Assembly (NCBI RefSeq): GCF_052324685.1
Contig: NW_027506910.1
Coordinates: 366,660 to 430,659, forward strand
Source of the DNA: Brachyhypopomus gauderio
Taxonomy: Eukaryota > Chordata > Actinopteri > Gymnotiformes > Hypopomidae
Direction: 5' to 3'
DNA length: 64,000 nucleotides
Both the position numbers and the translations under genes were made by a program. The notes beneath the pieces were generated by a model. That model was not told where the DNA came from. It worked only from the letters and a program-made list of their open reading frames with translations, and ran no database searches. Shown piece after piece: positions 29,587 through 41,682 of the stretch (positions within the stretch are counted from its first letter, which is position 1; each line of letters starts with the position of its first letter).

Positions 29587-29905
29587 CAGGACTGATGGAG
29601 AACTTGTGCGTGGAGATGACGTGGTTGTTATGGAGCTTGGGTGAAAAGCTATAGGTATGACTGTCATGGGTGTTGCTGGGTTAGACTGAGAAGTTGTGGA
29701 CGTAGCTGTGGGTGTTAAGGATGCTTCTAGGCTAGATTGAGGAGTTGTAGGCGTGGTCGTAGATGTTAGGGGTGTTTCTGGGTTAGACTGAGGAGTTACG
29801 GATATGGCTGTGGGTGTTGTGGCTGTATGAATGTTATGGGAATTGATAGGTGCAGATGAAACTTTATATTTGCTGTTCCTGTATGGTTGCCAAAAAAGGG
29901 GCATT
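29587..29905 (-). pseudogene. plb1: plb1-like inter-repeat exon with Thr/Ser/Pro tandem repeats
   Basis: 319 nt between TTCTGTCCAG| and GTCCTG|GTAAGC. It begins PLFWQPYRNSKY, comparable to PFLRTYKNS of PLB1, then has about three 17-residue (51-nt) Thr/Ser/Pro-rich repeats such as TPQSNPETPLTSTTTPT. It would be an O-glycosylated stalk if translated. Frame is open across the exon. Confidence 0.55.
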
Positions 29906-30259
29906 CTGGACAGAAAAATGAAAAAAGAACCTCATGAATTTCACTTTATGATTTCCATTTTCAGACAGTTACAACAGTGTCATTGAGAAATAATATTTGA
30001 TTACGTTCACACTTAAGTTACTGGGGCATAAGATTTATGGAGGTTGTTTTAGTACCCACAGACTCCAGCTGATTGGAAGACGGACACATGTCAGAAAAAT
30101 CTAATGTTAGAAATAATACAAAAATGTTAAAGAATATAAAAGAAACTATAATGGATTTCTGTAAGTGAATTTGTTGCATGCTCATTATGAATGTATCTTA
30201 CAATGATGAGGTCAGTGTCAGTACATGCAGCTCTAGTGTGTGAACACGGAGGCCACACT

Positions 30260-30366
30260 GTCCTCCTGGGCTTGTTCCAGAGAGCACAGGCCATAATAAC
30301 CTGAGATCGCCGACTGAGATGAAAACAGTCTGCAGCAGCAAAGAAGGAGTGGTCAGACCTTCCATC
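30260..30366 (-). pseudogene. plb1: plb1-like exon with DCFHLS motif (upstream repeat)
   Basis: Follows a CACACACTAG| acceptor made by a CA repeat. It encodes DGRSDHSFFAAADCFHLSRR and then SQVIMACALWNK, matching [24 protein letters not shown] of PLB1. The catalytic-type His of the S/G-H pair is Gln here. The 3' boundary is uncertain. Confidence 0.6.
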
Positions 30367-31376
30367 CTAGTGTGTGTGTGTGTGTGTGAGACAGAGAGAG
30401 GGAGACAGTTATTTTCATCCATGTAATGAGTTAATAATAATTATACAGTTTGACTGTAGCATACAATAACAGATCATTCTGTTTTTGGAATTAACAAAAG
30501 GCAGCAACAGGATGTTCTTCAAGCCTTAGCATAAATTAGCATCTTAGTATGGCTGAATGCACTACTACAATGGCTAAATTAGCATCTTAGCATGGCTGAA
30601 TGCACCACAACAATGACTAAATTCTACATTCACTGCTGGTCATAATGTTTACTCTAGTCACAAAGCATTCATCAAGAAATGGCATTTAGCATTCTCCTCC
30701 TCACTGGAACCAACTTATAAGCCAACTGGGTAACGCACCTTTCTAAAACTTTCTAAAAGTGTGAGAGTGGTTTGGTGTGACTTTGCAGTTTTGCTTTTTT
30801 CATGTTAAGTGTTTTAGAACATCCTGCCTCCATGCAAAAAGGACGTGTCATGTGTAGGTAATCACAGGGTGGTAATCAGGTTCCACAACCTATTAGTTCT
30901 GTTATCCCAGATCAAAATTAAAGACGCAAAGTACAGACACCAGACATGCCTTGACAGCTTGACATTTCAGTTAATTTGCATTCATTAAAATTTCCCCCTA
31001 AACCATGACTTAAAATAAAAGCAGGCAGATGAATGATTGTGTCCAACAACCATTAAATTTACAGTGCACCGCACATTCAAGTTAAGACACACGATGATCA
31101 TTAAACAAGAAAGCAACAACAACAATGCTATATTTAGCAGCTGCACTAGAAGCGTTACATTTTGCAAACATGGCTGTAAATACCTTGATGATGTCCATTA
31201 ATGCCTGCTGAATGGTTCACCATACACAGACACATAGATACACAAAAAACACTGAAATGTTACATTTAGCACTACTACGGTTACTCCTACGACAACAGCA
31301 TACAGTTACAAGACCACTATCATCTAGCACATCTACTGTTACTCCAATGACTATAACAGAATGAGTGACACTAATT

Positions 31377-32696
31377 CAGTGGTTCCCAAACTTTTTCTGC
31401 CGTGCCCCCCTTTAGTAGATGAGAATATTTTTGCGCCCCCCCCCCATATTGAGTAGAGTCAAAATTTACTTTATATACTTATATAACCATATTTGTCCTT
31501 GATCATGTATACATAGCTAAATTTTACAGTGAGCATCTGTTCCTGGGGTAGACCACAACTTAGCCTAAATTTGCAACCCTGTTAGTCGCAACCCTGTTAC
31601 TGCATACCAATTTACTGCACACCAATCTAATAAAGAAAATACTTCTTCCATATCTGAGGTTGACGAATCAAACTTTTTGATAGTTTATAACCTGTAGATT
31701 ATAAATATATGATTTAAAATGATCAAATTGAAGATCAAATTTTCAGAAGTTACCACCCCTGAAATGTACCAAAATCCTGGAATGACCCACAAGTTTATTG
31801 AAAACTCTGCACCAGTATAGCACACTTAAACACACACAAAAACATGTAAAAACAACACAACTTGCATTTGTTCAGTCAGTGCAATTATGAATATAACACT
31901 GAATGTAAAATAAATAATACCAAAGAACCTGAAACTTACAAAAACAATAGGTTCACAACTTTGGTCAAACATGAAAAAAATAAACTGTAAGAAACCTTTT
32001 AAATGGTTCAAGAATTCTAAATATAATTTAAAATAAATAAGGAGATGAAATAAGAGAAACAGCAATTCATATGCGGCTAGTTTGCAAGCGCAGACATCAC
32101 GCAGAGCACAAAGCATGTAACGGCCAGAAATATGTGTACTGTCTCTTTAAGGAAGCGAGTTGAGTGCGCGTATGGAATATTGTTGACTCAGACCACTGCT
32201 CTTTATTTTATCTTTATTTCATTTCTGTAAGTAACGCATTCAATGAGCTTTGGACAACTCACCAGTTCATGTATGAACAGTCAAGTAGTGCTGTAACCCA
32301 GGTTTAATTTGGTCAACCGGCAAATAAACGGACTAAGTGGAATAGCACCAGCGGGAGTACAAGTCAGTGATTGACCTCTCCTCTGTGTGCTTCGTGTTTC
32401 ACTCGCCTGTTAACTGTCCAGGTTCACTTCTATCCGGGACAGAGTGGATATTTAAGGTTGAACTAACTCAGAAAAGCAAGCAATACAAGCATAGAATTAG
32501 ACTGAATAGATCTGTTTTTATGGATCGGTCACATTGTCCCCGATACCCGATCTAGAATTGTTTCAGATATTAATATCGGAATCGGTGCATCCCCAATATT
32601 GACACATGTGCACGTTTTACTTCCAAGCTCCGCGCCCCCCCTGCAATAGCTCCGCGCCCCACCTAGGGGGCGCGCCCCCCACTTTGGGAACCACTG
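31377..32696. mobile_element. Non-autonomous hAT-type DNA transposon (1320 bp)
   Basis: Terminal inverted repeats CAGTGGTTCCCAAA / TTTGGGAACCACTG and a perfect 8-bp target-site duplication CACTAATT (31369-31376 and 32697-32704), diagnostic of hAT elements. There is no transposase ORF. Near 32525-32600 an internal stretch (GATACCCGATC...AATCGGTGCATCCC) resembles the end of another repeat and suggests nesting. Confidence 0.88.
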
Positions 32697-32837
32697 CACT
32701 AATTGAACATACTCAACCCCCCATGGTGTCTTGAGGATAAGGCTTTTACAAATCCACATATATCTAGACGTGTGAGACTACTGCAGTAATACTGCACTAG
32801 TATTCACACACATTATAACTGATTAGTATGAGACTCT

Positions 32838-33093
32838 GGTGTTCACACACATTATTATTGACTAGTATAAGACTAGGAATACTGCTCTGGTGTTCACACA
32901 TATTATTATTGACTAGTATAAGACTAGGAATACTGCTCTGGTGTTCACACACATTATTATTGACTAGTATAAGACTAGGAATACTGCTCTGGTGTTCACA
33001 CATATTATTATTGACTAGTATAAGACTAGGAATACTGCTCTGGTGTACACATACTATTATTATTGACTAGTATAAGACTAGCAATACTGCTCT
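32838..33093. repeat. 51-bp tandem repeat, 5 copies
   Basis: Unit GGTGTTCACACACATTATTA... with spacings of 51, 51, 51, 51 and 52 bp. Confidence 0.93.
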
Positions 33094-33182
33094 GGTATTC
33101 ACTCACCAGGTCAGCGCTATATAAATAAATTTGACTTTAACTTTGACTTTGATGGGGCACCTACTCAGAAAGACAAGGTTTT

Positions 33183-33183
33183 A

Positions 33184-33244
<61 letters not shown>

Positions 33245-33262
33245 AGACACACACACACACAG
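33183..33262. repeat. (AC)n microsatellite
   Basis: About 80 bp of nearly pure CA. It follows a CTATATAAATAAATTTGACT retroposon-tail-like sequence at 33117-33155. Confidence 0.9.
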
Positions 33263-33898
33263 CTATACCTCATCTTCTCACGCTGGCAACATTGAAACAT
33301 ATTGGCTGCATTTATTTCATTTATTTGCCTGTGCACTTTGAATTACTGACAGTGCAAATTCGATTTGCCCTTTGAAACAAAACTACTTCTATTTCTTCTC
33401 ATTTAATGTCTTCTTCGCCTCACTTGCTACATGGTAGACAAGAACAGCATTCATTTCAGCACATACGTAGTTAACAATTTCAGCCTTGAAAATAATTTTA
33501 TACTTAATAATTTCATAATAATTTCACAATTTTAATGATGTTATGTAACATCATGTTCCATGCTTAATTGTCCAAATCTCTTTCACCTCTTGATGCAAGA
33601 TGTCCAAAGCTTCATGAATGCGACTGGTAAAACGGAGTCATACTCCTAGACGGTGTCAAGGAGAGAACGTCAATCAACCATCACCCATACCAGTCACCCA
33701 TATCAATCACTCAGTGATGGAATGTGTTGTGAGTAAAGTCTGGCTTCACCAGGGTTGTTCCCGCTGGGGAAAACAGTGATGACCTTCCAGTCCAGTCATT
33801 TTGGAAATCAATGCGCTGTAAGATAGAAAAAGTCTAACTGTCAGCAGTTAGATTTATTGAGCTCTGTCCATGTGTTGCTAGTGCTGTTGGTTTTTCAC

Positions 33899-33900
<2 letters not shown>

Positions 33901-33948
<48 letters not shown>
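33901..33948. repeat. (GT)n microsatellite
   Basis: 48 bp GT run, followed by a CCAT-rich stretch (33997-34035). Confidence 0.93.
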
Positions 33949-33949
<1 letters not shown>

Positions 33950-34771
33950 TCACTGAGTCTGTATCGCAACAGTATGCACAAGAAACAACTCACTTATCCA
34001 TCCATCCATCCGTGCACCCATCTATCCATCCATTAAATATTCATGCATTCGTTAATTCATCCACATTTATCCATCTGTTTAAGCATTTTCCTTTCTTTCA
34101 TTAACTCGTTCATTGATCTATCCATTAATCCATTAATCTATTCATTTTCACACTTAGGCCATGTTAATGTTTCAGACCATGGTTTCATTTGCATATATGA
34201 GCATGTTAAATGAACTCTGAAGCTTCAAAATTTACCACAAAGTGACTCGACCTCAGCCCCCGACCTGGAGTGGTCTCAGTGTGGTGCATTTGTGGTTCGT
34301 ATTTGGCTCTGCTAGATTCTGGCACCTTGGTGCATTTCACTTATATTAATGACAACTTGAGAAAAATGGCGTCAGGTAGGACTACATGGATCAGCAGAAA
34401 ATATTTATGATCTTTTTTACTGTTTTGGTATTTTATGGCAGTTTTGTTTTTTGTTTTTTTGTCAGGTTTGGTGTTTTATGTTAGGTTTGTTTTGTTCTAT
34501 TTTCTTATTTGCATTAAGAAATATAATTTCCATAAATCAATGTTATGCGTATGGGGTCGGAATTCTACGGGAGCTGTGGTGTGAATAACAAGTAGTAAGA
34601 AAGAGAACTGAATCCAATCTGAGGTTCACATACATTGTGAACAACAAAGAATTGAGATCAGTTGCAGGTGGTTTCGTTTCTGGATCACTTTAACAGAATC
34701 AAGCTTCAGTCATTCAGAAAAGACAGAGATTTGAAAAGCCTCTGGGTCTGACTGCACATGCAAGCACTGAC

Positions 34772-34857
34772 CCATTCTTGGCTTCTGCTGTGGTGTCTGT
34801 TGGGTTGAGAAATGTCTGGAGTGTGGTCGCTTCACTGTCCTCCGTGGGTGAAGCTTT
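34772..34857 (-). pseudogene. plb1: plb1-like exon candidate (TLQTFLNPTDTTAE)
   Basis: 86 nt between AACTGAGCAG| and AATGG|GTCAGT. TEDSEATTLQTFLNPTDTTA loosely parallels REDFTVVVQPFFENVDMPKT of PLB1. Phases do not match the neighbouring exons, so this is either decay or coincidence. Confidence 0.3.
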
Positions 34858-35259
34858 CTGCTCAGTTCACCTGTGGACAAAATTAGAGTAATGTGCCATT
34901 ATTAGTCTGTGGAGATTAGGTCTGGTAGTGCTACTTTGTGTCATGTGTGTGTTCAGTGTTCATCTACCTCCATGACAGGCTGTGAAAGTCTCTCAAGACA
35001 CCCAGGCTGTTGTTCTGAGTTGCACCAGTTCCATTGTCTGTGTTTTGAACGTGTGTTGAAATCTCAGACCTCTGACCCCATGTTCCCTTCTGAAGCACTG
35101 AATAGATGCACCTGATGTGCATTAAGTCAAGCTAACACACTATTTCAGTAGTGTTACTTTCAGGAACATTTACAGAACCTTCATTTCTCTCATCAGTCTA
35201 CACACAAAACATCACTATAACAATAGCACAATGTTTTTAAATGTATTAAAAAAAATCTA

Positions 35260-36770
35260 ATGTTGCAATTTTCATTTGAAATATTCAGACATTTCACTCA
35301 CTATTTAGTTAAATATCCTTTGGCAATCATGACGACCTCATCTCCTGGGAAACAGTCCTACAAGCTTGGCTTTCTATTGGATGTCTCTCTCATTCTTCTG
35401 TGCAGAATCCTTCAGGCTCAGCCGGGTTGGATAAGAAGCATCCCTGTGCATCTATATTTGGGACTCTCCAAAGATTTTCTAGCCATATTCTGGCTAGACC
35501 ACTCCAGAATGTTCAGAATTTTACAAAATCTCGTCTGATTTCCTGGCACTATGCTTGAGATACCACCACAGTGTTTGATGTTGTAGGGATGGTGTTAATG
35601 AAGTGATGACTCTATACATGCCACTAGGAACTCTGGCTGGAAATGGCGATCTTCGCTTAATTACACCAGAGGATCTTGGTCTGAGAGTTGCTCGGGAGCC
35701 TTCTGACAAACTTTAAGCAGGCTCTATTGTGCTTTTAGGTGATGAATCGCTTCCATCTGGACAATGTGCCCTAAAGGCCTGATTGGTGGAATACTGTTAC
35801 GACTACTCTATGCTTATAGCCCTAACAGAGAATGAGTATTGAGAGACAGTGATAGATATGATGAAAATGATTGATATTTATTCAAATTATGGCCAAGGGA
35901 TGTAACTCCAGGACACGACCCAATGCTCAAAATAACAAACGTCTCTAACCAAAATAATATCGACTACCTAACCTGATGCATGTTTAAAGAAATTAAAGTA
36001 AATGACAATAACCTACCCTAACTACCTATGACAAAACAAAGAGAACGGTATAACCAAAAGAGCGTTGTGTCCTTTCTTACCGTCTGGGCCGAATTAACAA
36101 GCAAGATTATTTACACAGATATTTACACTTATACACACTATTTATATACATATACACATAAATTATATACATCAGCTACCAAGACCAAAAGGGGCAAATC
36201 CAGACTCAAGTTCAGGGACGAAATAATTCCAAGTCAAAGAAACCAGAAAACCAACTTAACAATCGAACGCCAATATGGAGAAAGATCTCCTCGTCTTGCT
36301 GCTTTGTCGGTCTTTTAAGGCGGCGCTGTGGGTCTTGGGGCAGAGAACAGCCAATCCACAACAACCAGGAAGAGGGAGAGTGACATGGTTGGAGGAGAGA
36401 CCTGTCTGGACCTGTAGCGTCAGACACCAGCAACGCAACGACCAGTAGTGGTCGTAACAATGCTGCACTGATGGTTTCCTTCTTTAAGATTCTCGAATCT
36501 TCACAAAGCAACTCTGGATTCTCTTCATAGTGACCATTGGATTGTTGGTTTCATGTCTGAACCTTCATCCTCGATTACTCAGTTTGGATGAGTGACCAGA
36601 TCTTGTTAGAACTTTGCTGATTCTAAACTTTGTCTATTTGAACAATAATGCCAGCTACCACGCTCTTGGACATTTTCAACACTGCTTCTTCCCACTGTCT
36701 GAACCTTGACACAATCCCACACTCTATGGACGGCTGCCTCCACCTCACGGCTTGAGTAACGTATTAACCA
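35260..36770 (-). mobile_element. Old Tc1/mariner-like transposon, interrupted by a solo LTR
   Basis: 35260-35794 and 36460-36770 together read as one degraded Tc1-like element in reverse: TACAAGCTTGGC, GGTTGGAT, GTAGGGATGG, GGCCTGATTGGTGGA, TAGTGACCATTGGATT and CTCAGTTTGG are in the order of the common fish Tc1 family complement strand. The break falls inside GGTGGAAT|GCTGCA. Confidence 0.65.
35795..36459. mobile_element. Solo LTR (665 bp) nested in the Tc1-like remnant
   Basis: Begins TGTTACGACTACT and ends AGTGGTCGTAACA (TG...CA). It is flanked by ATAC (35791-35794) and ATGC (36460-36463), a 4-bp target duplication with one change. Removing it restores continuity of the host repeat. The start resembles that of the full-length element's LTR (TGTAACGACCACT), so it likely derives from a related Ty3/gypsy family. 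Confidence 0.7.
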
Positions 36771-38548
36771 GGCAGACAAGGATCCAAAGGTACAGTAGGT
36801 CTAGGAGGAGAACAGAGGTCAGAACACGGAGAGACAATCGCTTGGGTAGAACACTCGGTATGTGGCATAGCAACAATACTTCGCAACCCAGAAGTGAGAG
36901 GTGGAAGCTTAAGGAGTCGTTAAAGGGGCATTTAAGTAAGTATTTAAGTATTCAAAATGTCCTATATCAGGTCACCACCTTGCAACAGACATAGGTCATA
37001 AAATATGACACACAAGAAAGCAATCAAAACACAATGGTTACAGTAGGGACAACACATATACCCCCAAATGAACGACAATATGCAGTAGAAGACCAACATT
37101 TCATTAATTCAGTAACGTGTTTTACTCACCACTAATTGGCAAGGTGAAATCAACCCCTTTCTCTACCTCAGTCTCTGACTTCACTGGCTATAGCTGAAAT
37201 GAATAAATATAACTGGTTGTTTTGATAATTGGTTAATGCCTTATTTGTCTCATATCATGCTGTCAGATTTTGTCCATAGCAAGATGGCCTTAAGTTAAGC
37301 AAGTCAGAAATATTGTAATCTAATCTAAAATCAGTGTCTTTGGCTCTGCTATTGCAACAGCATCTATCTAATCTCTTCCTCTCCTGGCCAGGTAGGACAG
37401 TCTTTATCGCTGAGGTGTTTTACGTGGAATTTTCAGTCCCTTTTGTGCCACGACAACAGCACAACAACATGGGCCCATGACCTCAATGCAATGATCAACT
37501 GCATCTCATATTTACCAGCCAGACACATGATAATTCAATTCAGAAAAATTGTATAATCACGATAATCATATAATAAATCATGATAAAACTTCTTGGTATT
37601 ACTAGCTTGTTATCTTACTCATGATATTTCTTGTTTTTTATATTTGTTGCATAAACATCACGTCTACACCTTAGATTTAAACAAAGAATGACATTTTACA
37701 TTCATTATTTAATAACCTGTACTGCAAGACAATTGTTGTCTCTTGTGGACATAAGGTATCTGAACTTGTGACAGTGACAGTATCACTTAAAACGCTGCAC
37801 TGAATGAATAACTTACTTACTGGCTGAATGCGACTCACTGAACTGTCTAACAAACTCATATGTTGCAGTGGCTTATAGCACTTTTGTCTTCTCGGTCAGT
37901 CCATCAGAGACGTCTCTGCAGAAGAGCGTCAAGACACTCCTACACACATACAAAATGTGTGTATTTACAAGGACATGAAGGCATCACAATGTAAAGGTAG
38001 GCAAAACATGCAGATAATAGGTCAAACCTTTAAATGAATAAAGACACACCGATCCGTCTTTCTATACCTGTACCATTAGAGAGGCCCTCTCAACATCACA
38101 CCATGTCTGGGTCTTTGTACCCAGCCTGTCTTGGTTATGACATTCACATTCGCTACAAGCATAAACACACACACACACACACACACACAAAAAAACACAC
38201 ACAAAGCAGACATATTAGTCCGCTACTGTTCTGTAATACATTTTTGAACATTCAGAAGCAATAACTTGTTTTTCCTTCATGAGACAAGTACTCACCCGTC
38301 ATGTGAGATGCGGGTTTGTCCACCCCAAAGCTACAACGTGAACCAGAGTATGATTCATCTAGACAGGGAGAAAAGGAGAGAGAACAAGAGAGAGGTGAGG
38401 AGAGAAACAGACAAAGACAGCGAGAGAGAAACAGAATGAGAGAGAAGGTAAGTGGAGGAACGAGAGGGAATTATTGTTATTCTAAAGCTGACTCGTTAAG
38501 TGGCGGAAGCCACTGTCATCTAGACAGTGTGTAGGCGGCTGTGGTCAC

Positions 38549-38662
38549 CTTGTGCAGCTCGTCCAGAGCTGTCTCCACTCTCCGCATGGCTGGGTCCACC
38601 GTGGCTTCATTGGCCGAGGAACAGAGAGAAGCTCGCACTGTTTCTACTGTGCAAGGTACATT
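38549..38662 (-). pseudogene. plb1: plb1-like exon (ALDELHK)
   Basis: 114 nt from CTCTTCCAG| to CACAAG|GTGACC. It ends MRRVETALDELHK, matching ...ALDVLHRE of PLB1. The N-terminal half is longer than the family's equivalent exon. Only 39 bp separate it from the previous exon. Confidence 0.5.
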
Positions 38663-38701
38663 CTGGAAGAGGATGAGATCAGCTGTGATCGGCTACCTGA
38701 C

Positions 38702-38755
38702 CTCAGAGCAGACACGTAGCTCATCTACTGGCACAAAGAGAAGGATGAGCTTCCA
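38702..38755 (-). pseudogene. plb1: plb1-like exon (WKLILLFVPVDELRVC)
   Basis: 54 nt between CTCCCCCCAG| and TCTGAG|GTCAGG. It encodes WKLILLFVPVDELRVCSE, matching WKLVTLFIGVNDLCHYC, a signature block of PLB1 repeats. The usual G-x-N-D of the oxyanion region is P-V-D-E. Confidence 0.65.
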
Positions 38756-38975
38756 CTGGGGGGAGAAAGAGAGTGAGAGAGGGAGAGAAAGACAGACATA
38801 CACTGTTATTTGTGCATCTGCCTTACAGCAGGTACTGTACCGAGGGTCTCAGATTCTCGCTGACACAAAGTTCAATGTTATGCCTGCTTGTGTCAACAGA
38901 GGAAAACCTGTAGAGTCATAGCAGATGCTAACAGCAGTTTTATGCTGAGTGTGAATTACAGGTTATATGTTCTAC

Positions 38976-39027
38976 CTGATTACTGCAGAGGTGGAGAGCA
39001 AGCTTCTGAACTTCATCCAGCAGATTC
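38976..39027 (-). pseudogene. plb1: plb1-like exon (NLLDEVQKLALHL)
   Basis: 52 nt between GCTGGTGCAG| and AATCAG|GTAGAA. It encodes NLLDEVQKLALHLCSNQ and joins in phase to the WKLIL exon. It parallels the 19110-19144 exon of the downstream repeat. Confidence 0.5.
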
Positions 39028-39639
39028 CTGCACCAGCAACACCAAACACATCGAGATGATGCAAAAGCACACTGATTTTAGAGGATGTCTATGTCTATGT
39101 GTGCATGTATAGGTGTGTCTGTGTGCATGCGTGTGTAACTTACATCTGTCTTGTTAGCAGTACAGTCTCATTAGAATTAAAGCAACAGCAAAAACCCTCT
39201 AACAACTCTTCACATCAGAAACATGTGACATCATTTACAGTTATATAGTAGGAGGGAAATGTTTAGCAATGCACTGAAATCCAAATTAATTCCAAGAATT
39301 GGATAACCTTTACAAATATTTGTTCAGTGTGTTGTCTATATCATAAGAAAAGGTTCTACAAGGCTTGTTATGTACCTTTTCAATATAAAACATATTTGAT
39401 CATCCCAGCTGTATACAGAAAATAACAGCTGGATGTGTTATTATTGAGCAGTTACTGTAGTAATGAAAACAAACAAGAAAATCAAAGCCATTTTCTCCAA
39501 CAACACGATATTTACCTTTCTGCAGGGGTGCATATTCAATTAATTTGCATATCGGTGAGAATTTCAATTTAAACTTTATCTTTACGGTAGATTTATTCCG
39601 TGGTTTATGGTTTTTTGGTTTGATCTCACCAGATGAGGG

Positions 39640-41682
39640 AGGGGAAGGTGAGGTGGAGGGGAGGGTGAGGGGAGGTGAGGTGGAGGTGAGGGGAGGTGAG
39701 GTGGAGGTGAGGGGAAGGTGAGGTGGAGGTGAGGGGAAGGTGAGGTGGAGGTGAGGGGGAGGTGGAGGTGAGGTGGAGGTGAGGTGGAGGTGAGGGGAGG
39801 TGAGGGGAAGGTGAGGTGGAGGTGAGGTGGAGGTGAGGGGAGGGTGAGGTGGAGGTGAGGGGAGGTGAGGTGGAGGTGAGGGGAGGTGAGGTGGAGGTGA
39901 GGTGGAGGTGAGGGGGAGGTGAGGTGGAGGTGAGGTGGAGGTGAGGGGGAGGTGAGGTGGAGGTGAGGGGAAGGTGAGGTGGAGGTGAGGTGGAGGTGAG
40001 GGGAAGGTGAGGTGGAGGTGAGGGGGAGGTGAGGGGGAGGTGAGGTGGAGGTGAGGGGGAGGTGAGGTGGAGGTGAGGGGAAGGTGAGGTGGAGGTGAGG
40101 GGGAGGTGAGGGGGAGGTGAGGTGGAGGTGAGGGGAAGGTGAGGTGGAGGTGAGGGGAAGGTGAGGTGGAGGTGAGGGGGAGGTGAGGTGGAGGTGAGGG
40201 GGAGGTGAGGGGGAGGTGAGGTGGAGGTGAGGGGAAGGTGAGGTGGAGGTGAGGAGAAGGTGAGGTGGAGGGGAGGGTGAGGTGGAGGTGAGGGGAAGGT
40301 GAGGTGGAGGTGAGGGGAAGGTGAGGTGGAGGTGAGGGGGAGGTGAGGTGGAGGTGAGGGGAGGGTGACGTGGAGGTGAGGGGAGGGTGAGGGGAGGTGA
40401 GGTGGAGGTGAGGGGAAGTTGAGGTGGAGGTGAGGGGGAGGTGAGGGGAGGGTGAGGTGGAGGTGAGGGGAGGGTGAGGTGGAGGTGAGGTGGAGGGTGA
40501 GGGGAGGGTGAGGTGGAGGTGAGGGTGAGGGGAGGGTGAGGTGGAGGTGAGGGGAGGGTGAGGGGAGGTGAGGTGGAGGTGAGGGGAGGGTGAGGGGAAG
40601 GTGAGGTAGAGGTGAGGGGAGGGTGAGGGGAGGGTGAGGTGGAGGGTGAGGGGAGGTGAGGTGGAGGTGAGGTGGAGGTGAGGGGAGGTGAGGTGGAGGG
40701 GAAGGTGAGGTGGAGGTGAGGTGGAGGTGAGGTGGAGGTGAGGTGAGGGTGAGGTGGAGGTGAGGGGAAGGTGAGGGGAAGGTGAGGTGGAGGTGAGGGG
40801 AGGGTGAGGGAGAGGTGAGGGGAGGGTGAGGTGGAGGTGAGGGGGAGGTGAGGGAAGGGTGAGGTGGAGGTAAGGGGAGGGTGAGGTGGAGGTGAGGTGG
40901 AGGTGAGGGGGAGGTGAGGGGAAGGTGAGGGGAGGGTGAGGTGGAGGTGAGGTGGAGGTGAGGTGGAGGTGAGGGGAAGGTGAGGGGAAGGTGAGGTGGA
41001 GGTGAGGGGAGGGTGAGGTGGAGGTGAGAGGGAGGTGAGGGGGAGGTGAGGGGAAGGTGAGGTGGAGGTGAGGGGAAGGTGAGGTGGAGGTGAGGAGAAG
41101 GTGAGGGGGAGGTGAGGGGGAGGTGAGGTGGAGGTGAGGGGAGGGGAGGGTGAGGTGGAGGTGAGGGGAGGGTGAGGTGGAGGTGAGGGGGAGGTGAGGG
41201 GAAGGTGAGGTGGAGGTGAGGTGGAGGTGAGGTGGAGGTGAGGGGGAGGTGAGGGGAAGGTGAGGGGAAGGTGAGGGGAGGTGAGGGGAAGGTGAGGGGA
41301 GGTGAGGTGGAGGTGAGGGGAAGGTGAGGTGGAGGGGAGGGGGAGGTGAGGTGGAGGTGAGGGGAAGGTGAGGGGAAGGTGAGGGGAAGGTGAGGGGAGG
41401 TGAGGGGAAGGTGAGGGGAGGTGAGGTGGAGGTGAGGGGAGGGTGAGGTGGAGGTGAGGGGGAGGTGAGGGGAAGGTGAGGTGGAGGGGAGGGGGAGGTG
41501 AGGTGGAGGTGAGGGGGAGGTGAGGTGGAGGTGAGGGGGAGGTGAGGGGGAGGTGAGGTGGAGGTGAGGGGAAGGTGAGGTGGAGGTGAGGTGGAGGTGA
41601 GGTGGAGGTGAGGGGAAGGTGAGGTGGAGGTGAGGGGGAGGTGAGGGGGAGGTGAGGAGAAGGTGAGGTGGAGGTGAGGGTC
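39640..41682. repeat. 2-kb G-rich hexamer/dodecamer minisatellite
   Basis: Tandem GGTGAGGTGGAGGTGAGGGG-type sequence, built of GAGGTG / GAGGGG(A) steps, purine-rich on the plus strand for about 2040 bp. It explains the two giant Pro/Ser/Thr/His ORFs on the minus strand, which are not genes. Confidence 0.97.

Noticed and set aside
37877-37918. Possible minus-strand exon after CTTCTGCAG (VSDGLTEKTKVL)
   Set aside because: No phase-compatible neighbour and only vague similarity to plb1.
38296-38358. 63-bp exon-like block (acceptor GTCTAG|, donor ACGG|GTGAGT) on the minus strand
   Set aside because: The frame required by the preceding plb1-like exon meets a stop, and the other open frame has no family similarity. 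Could be a relic but not supportable.
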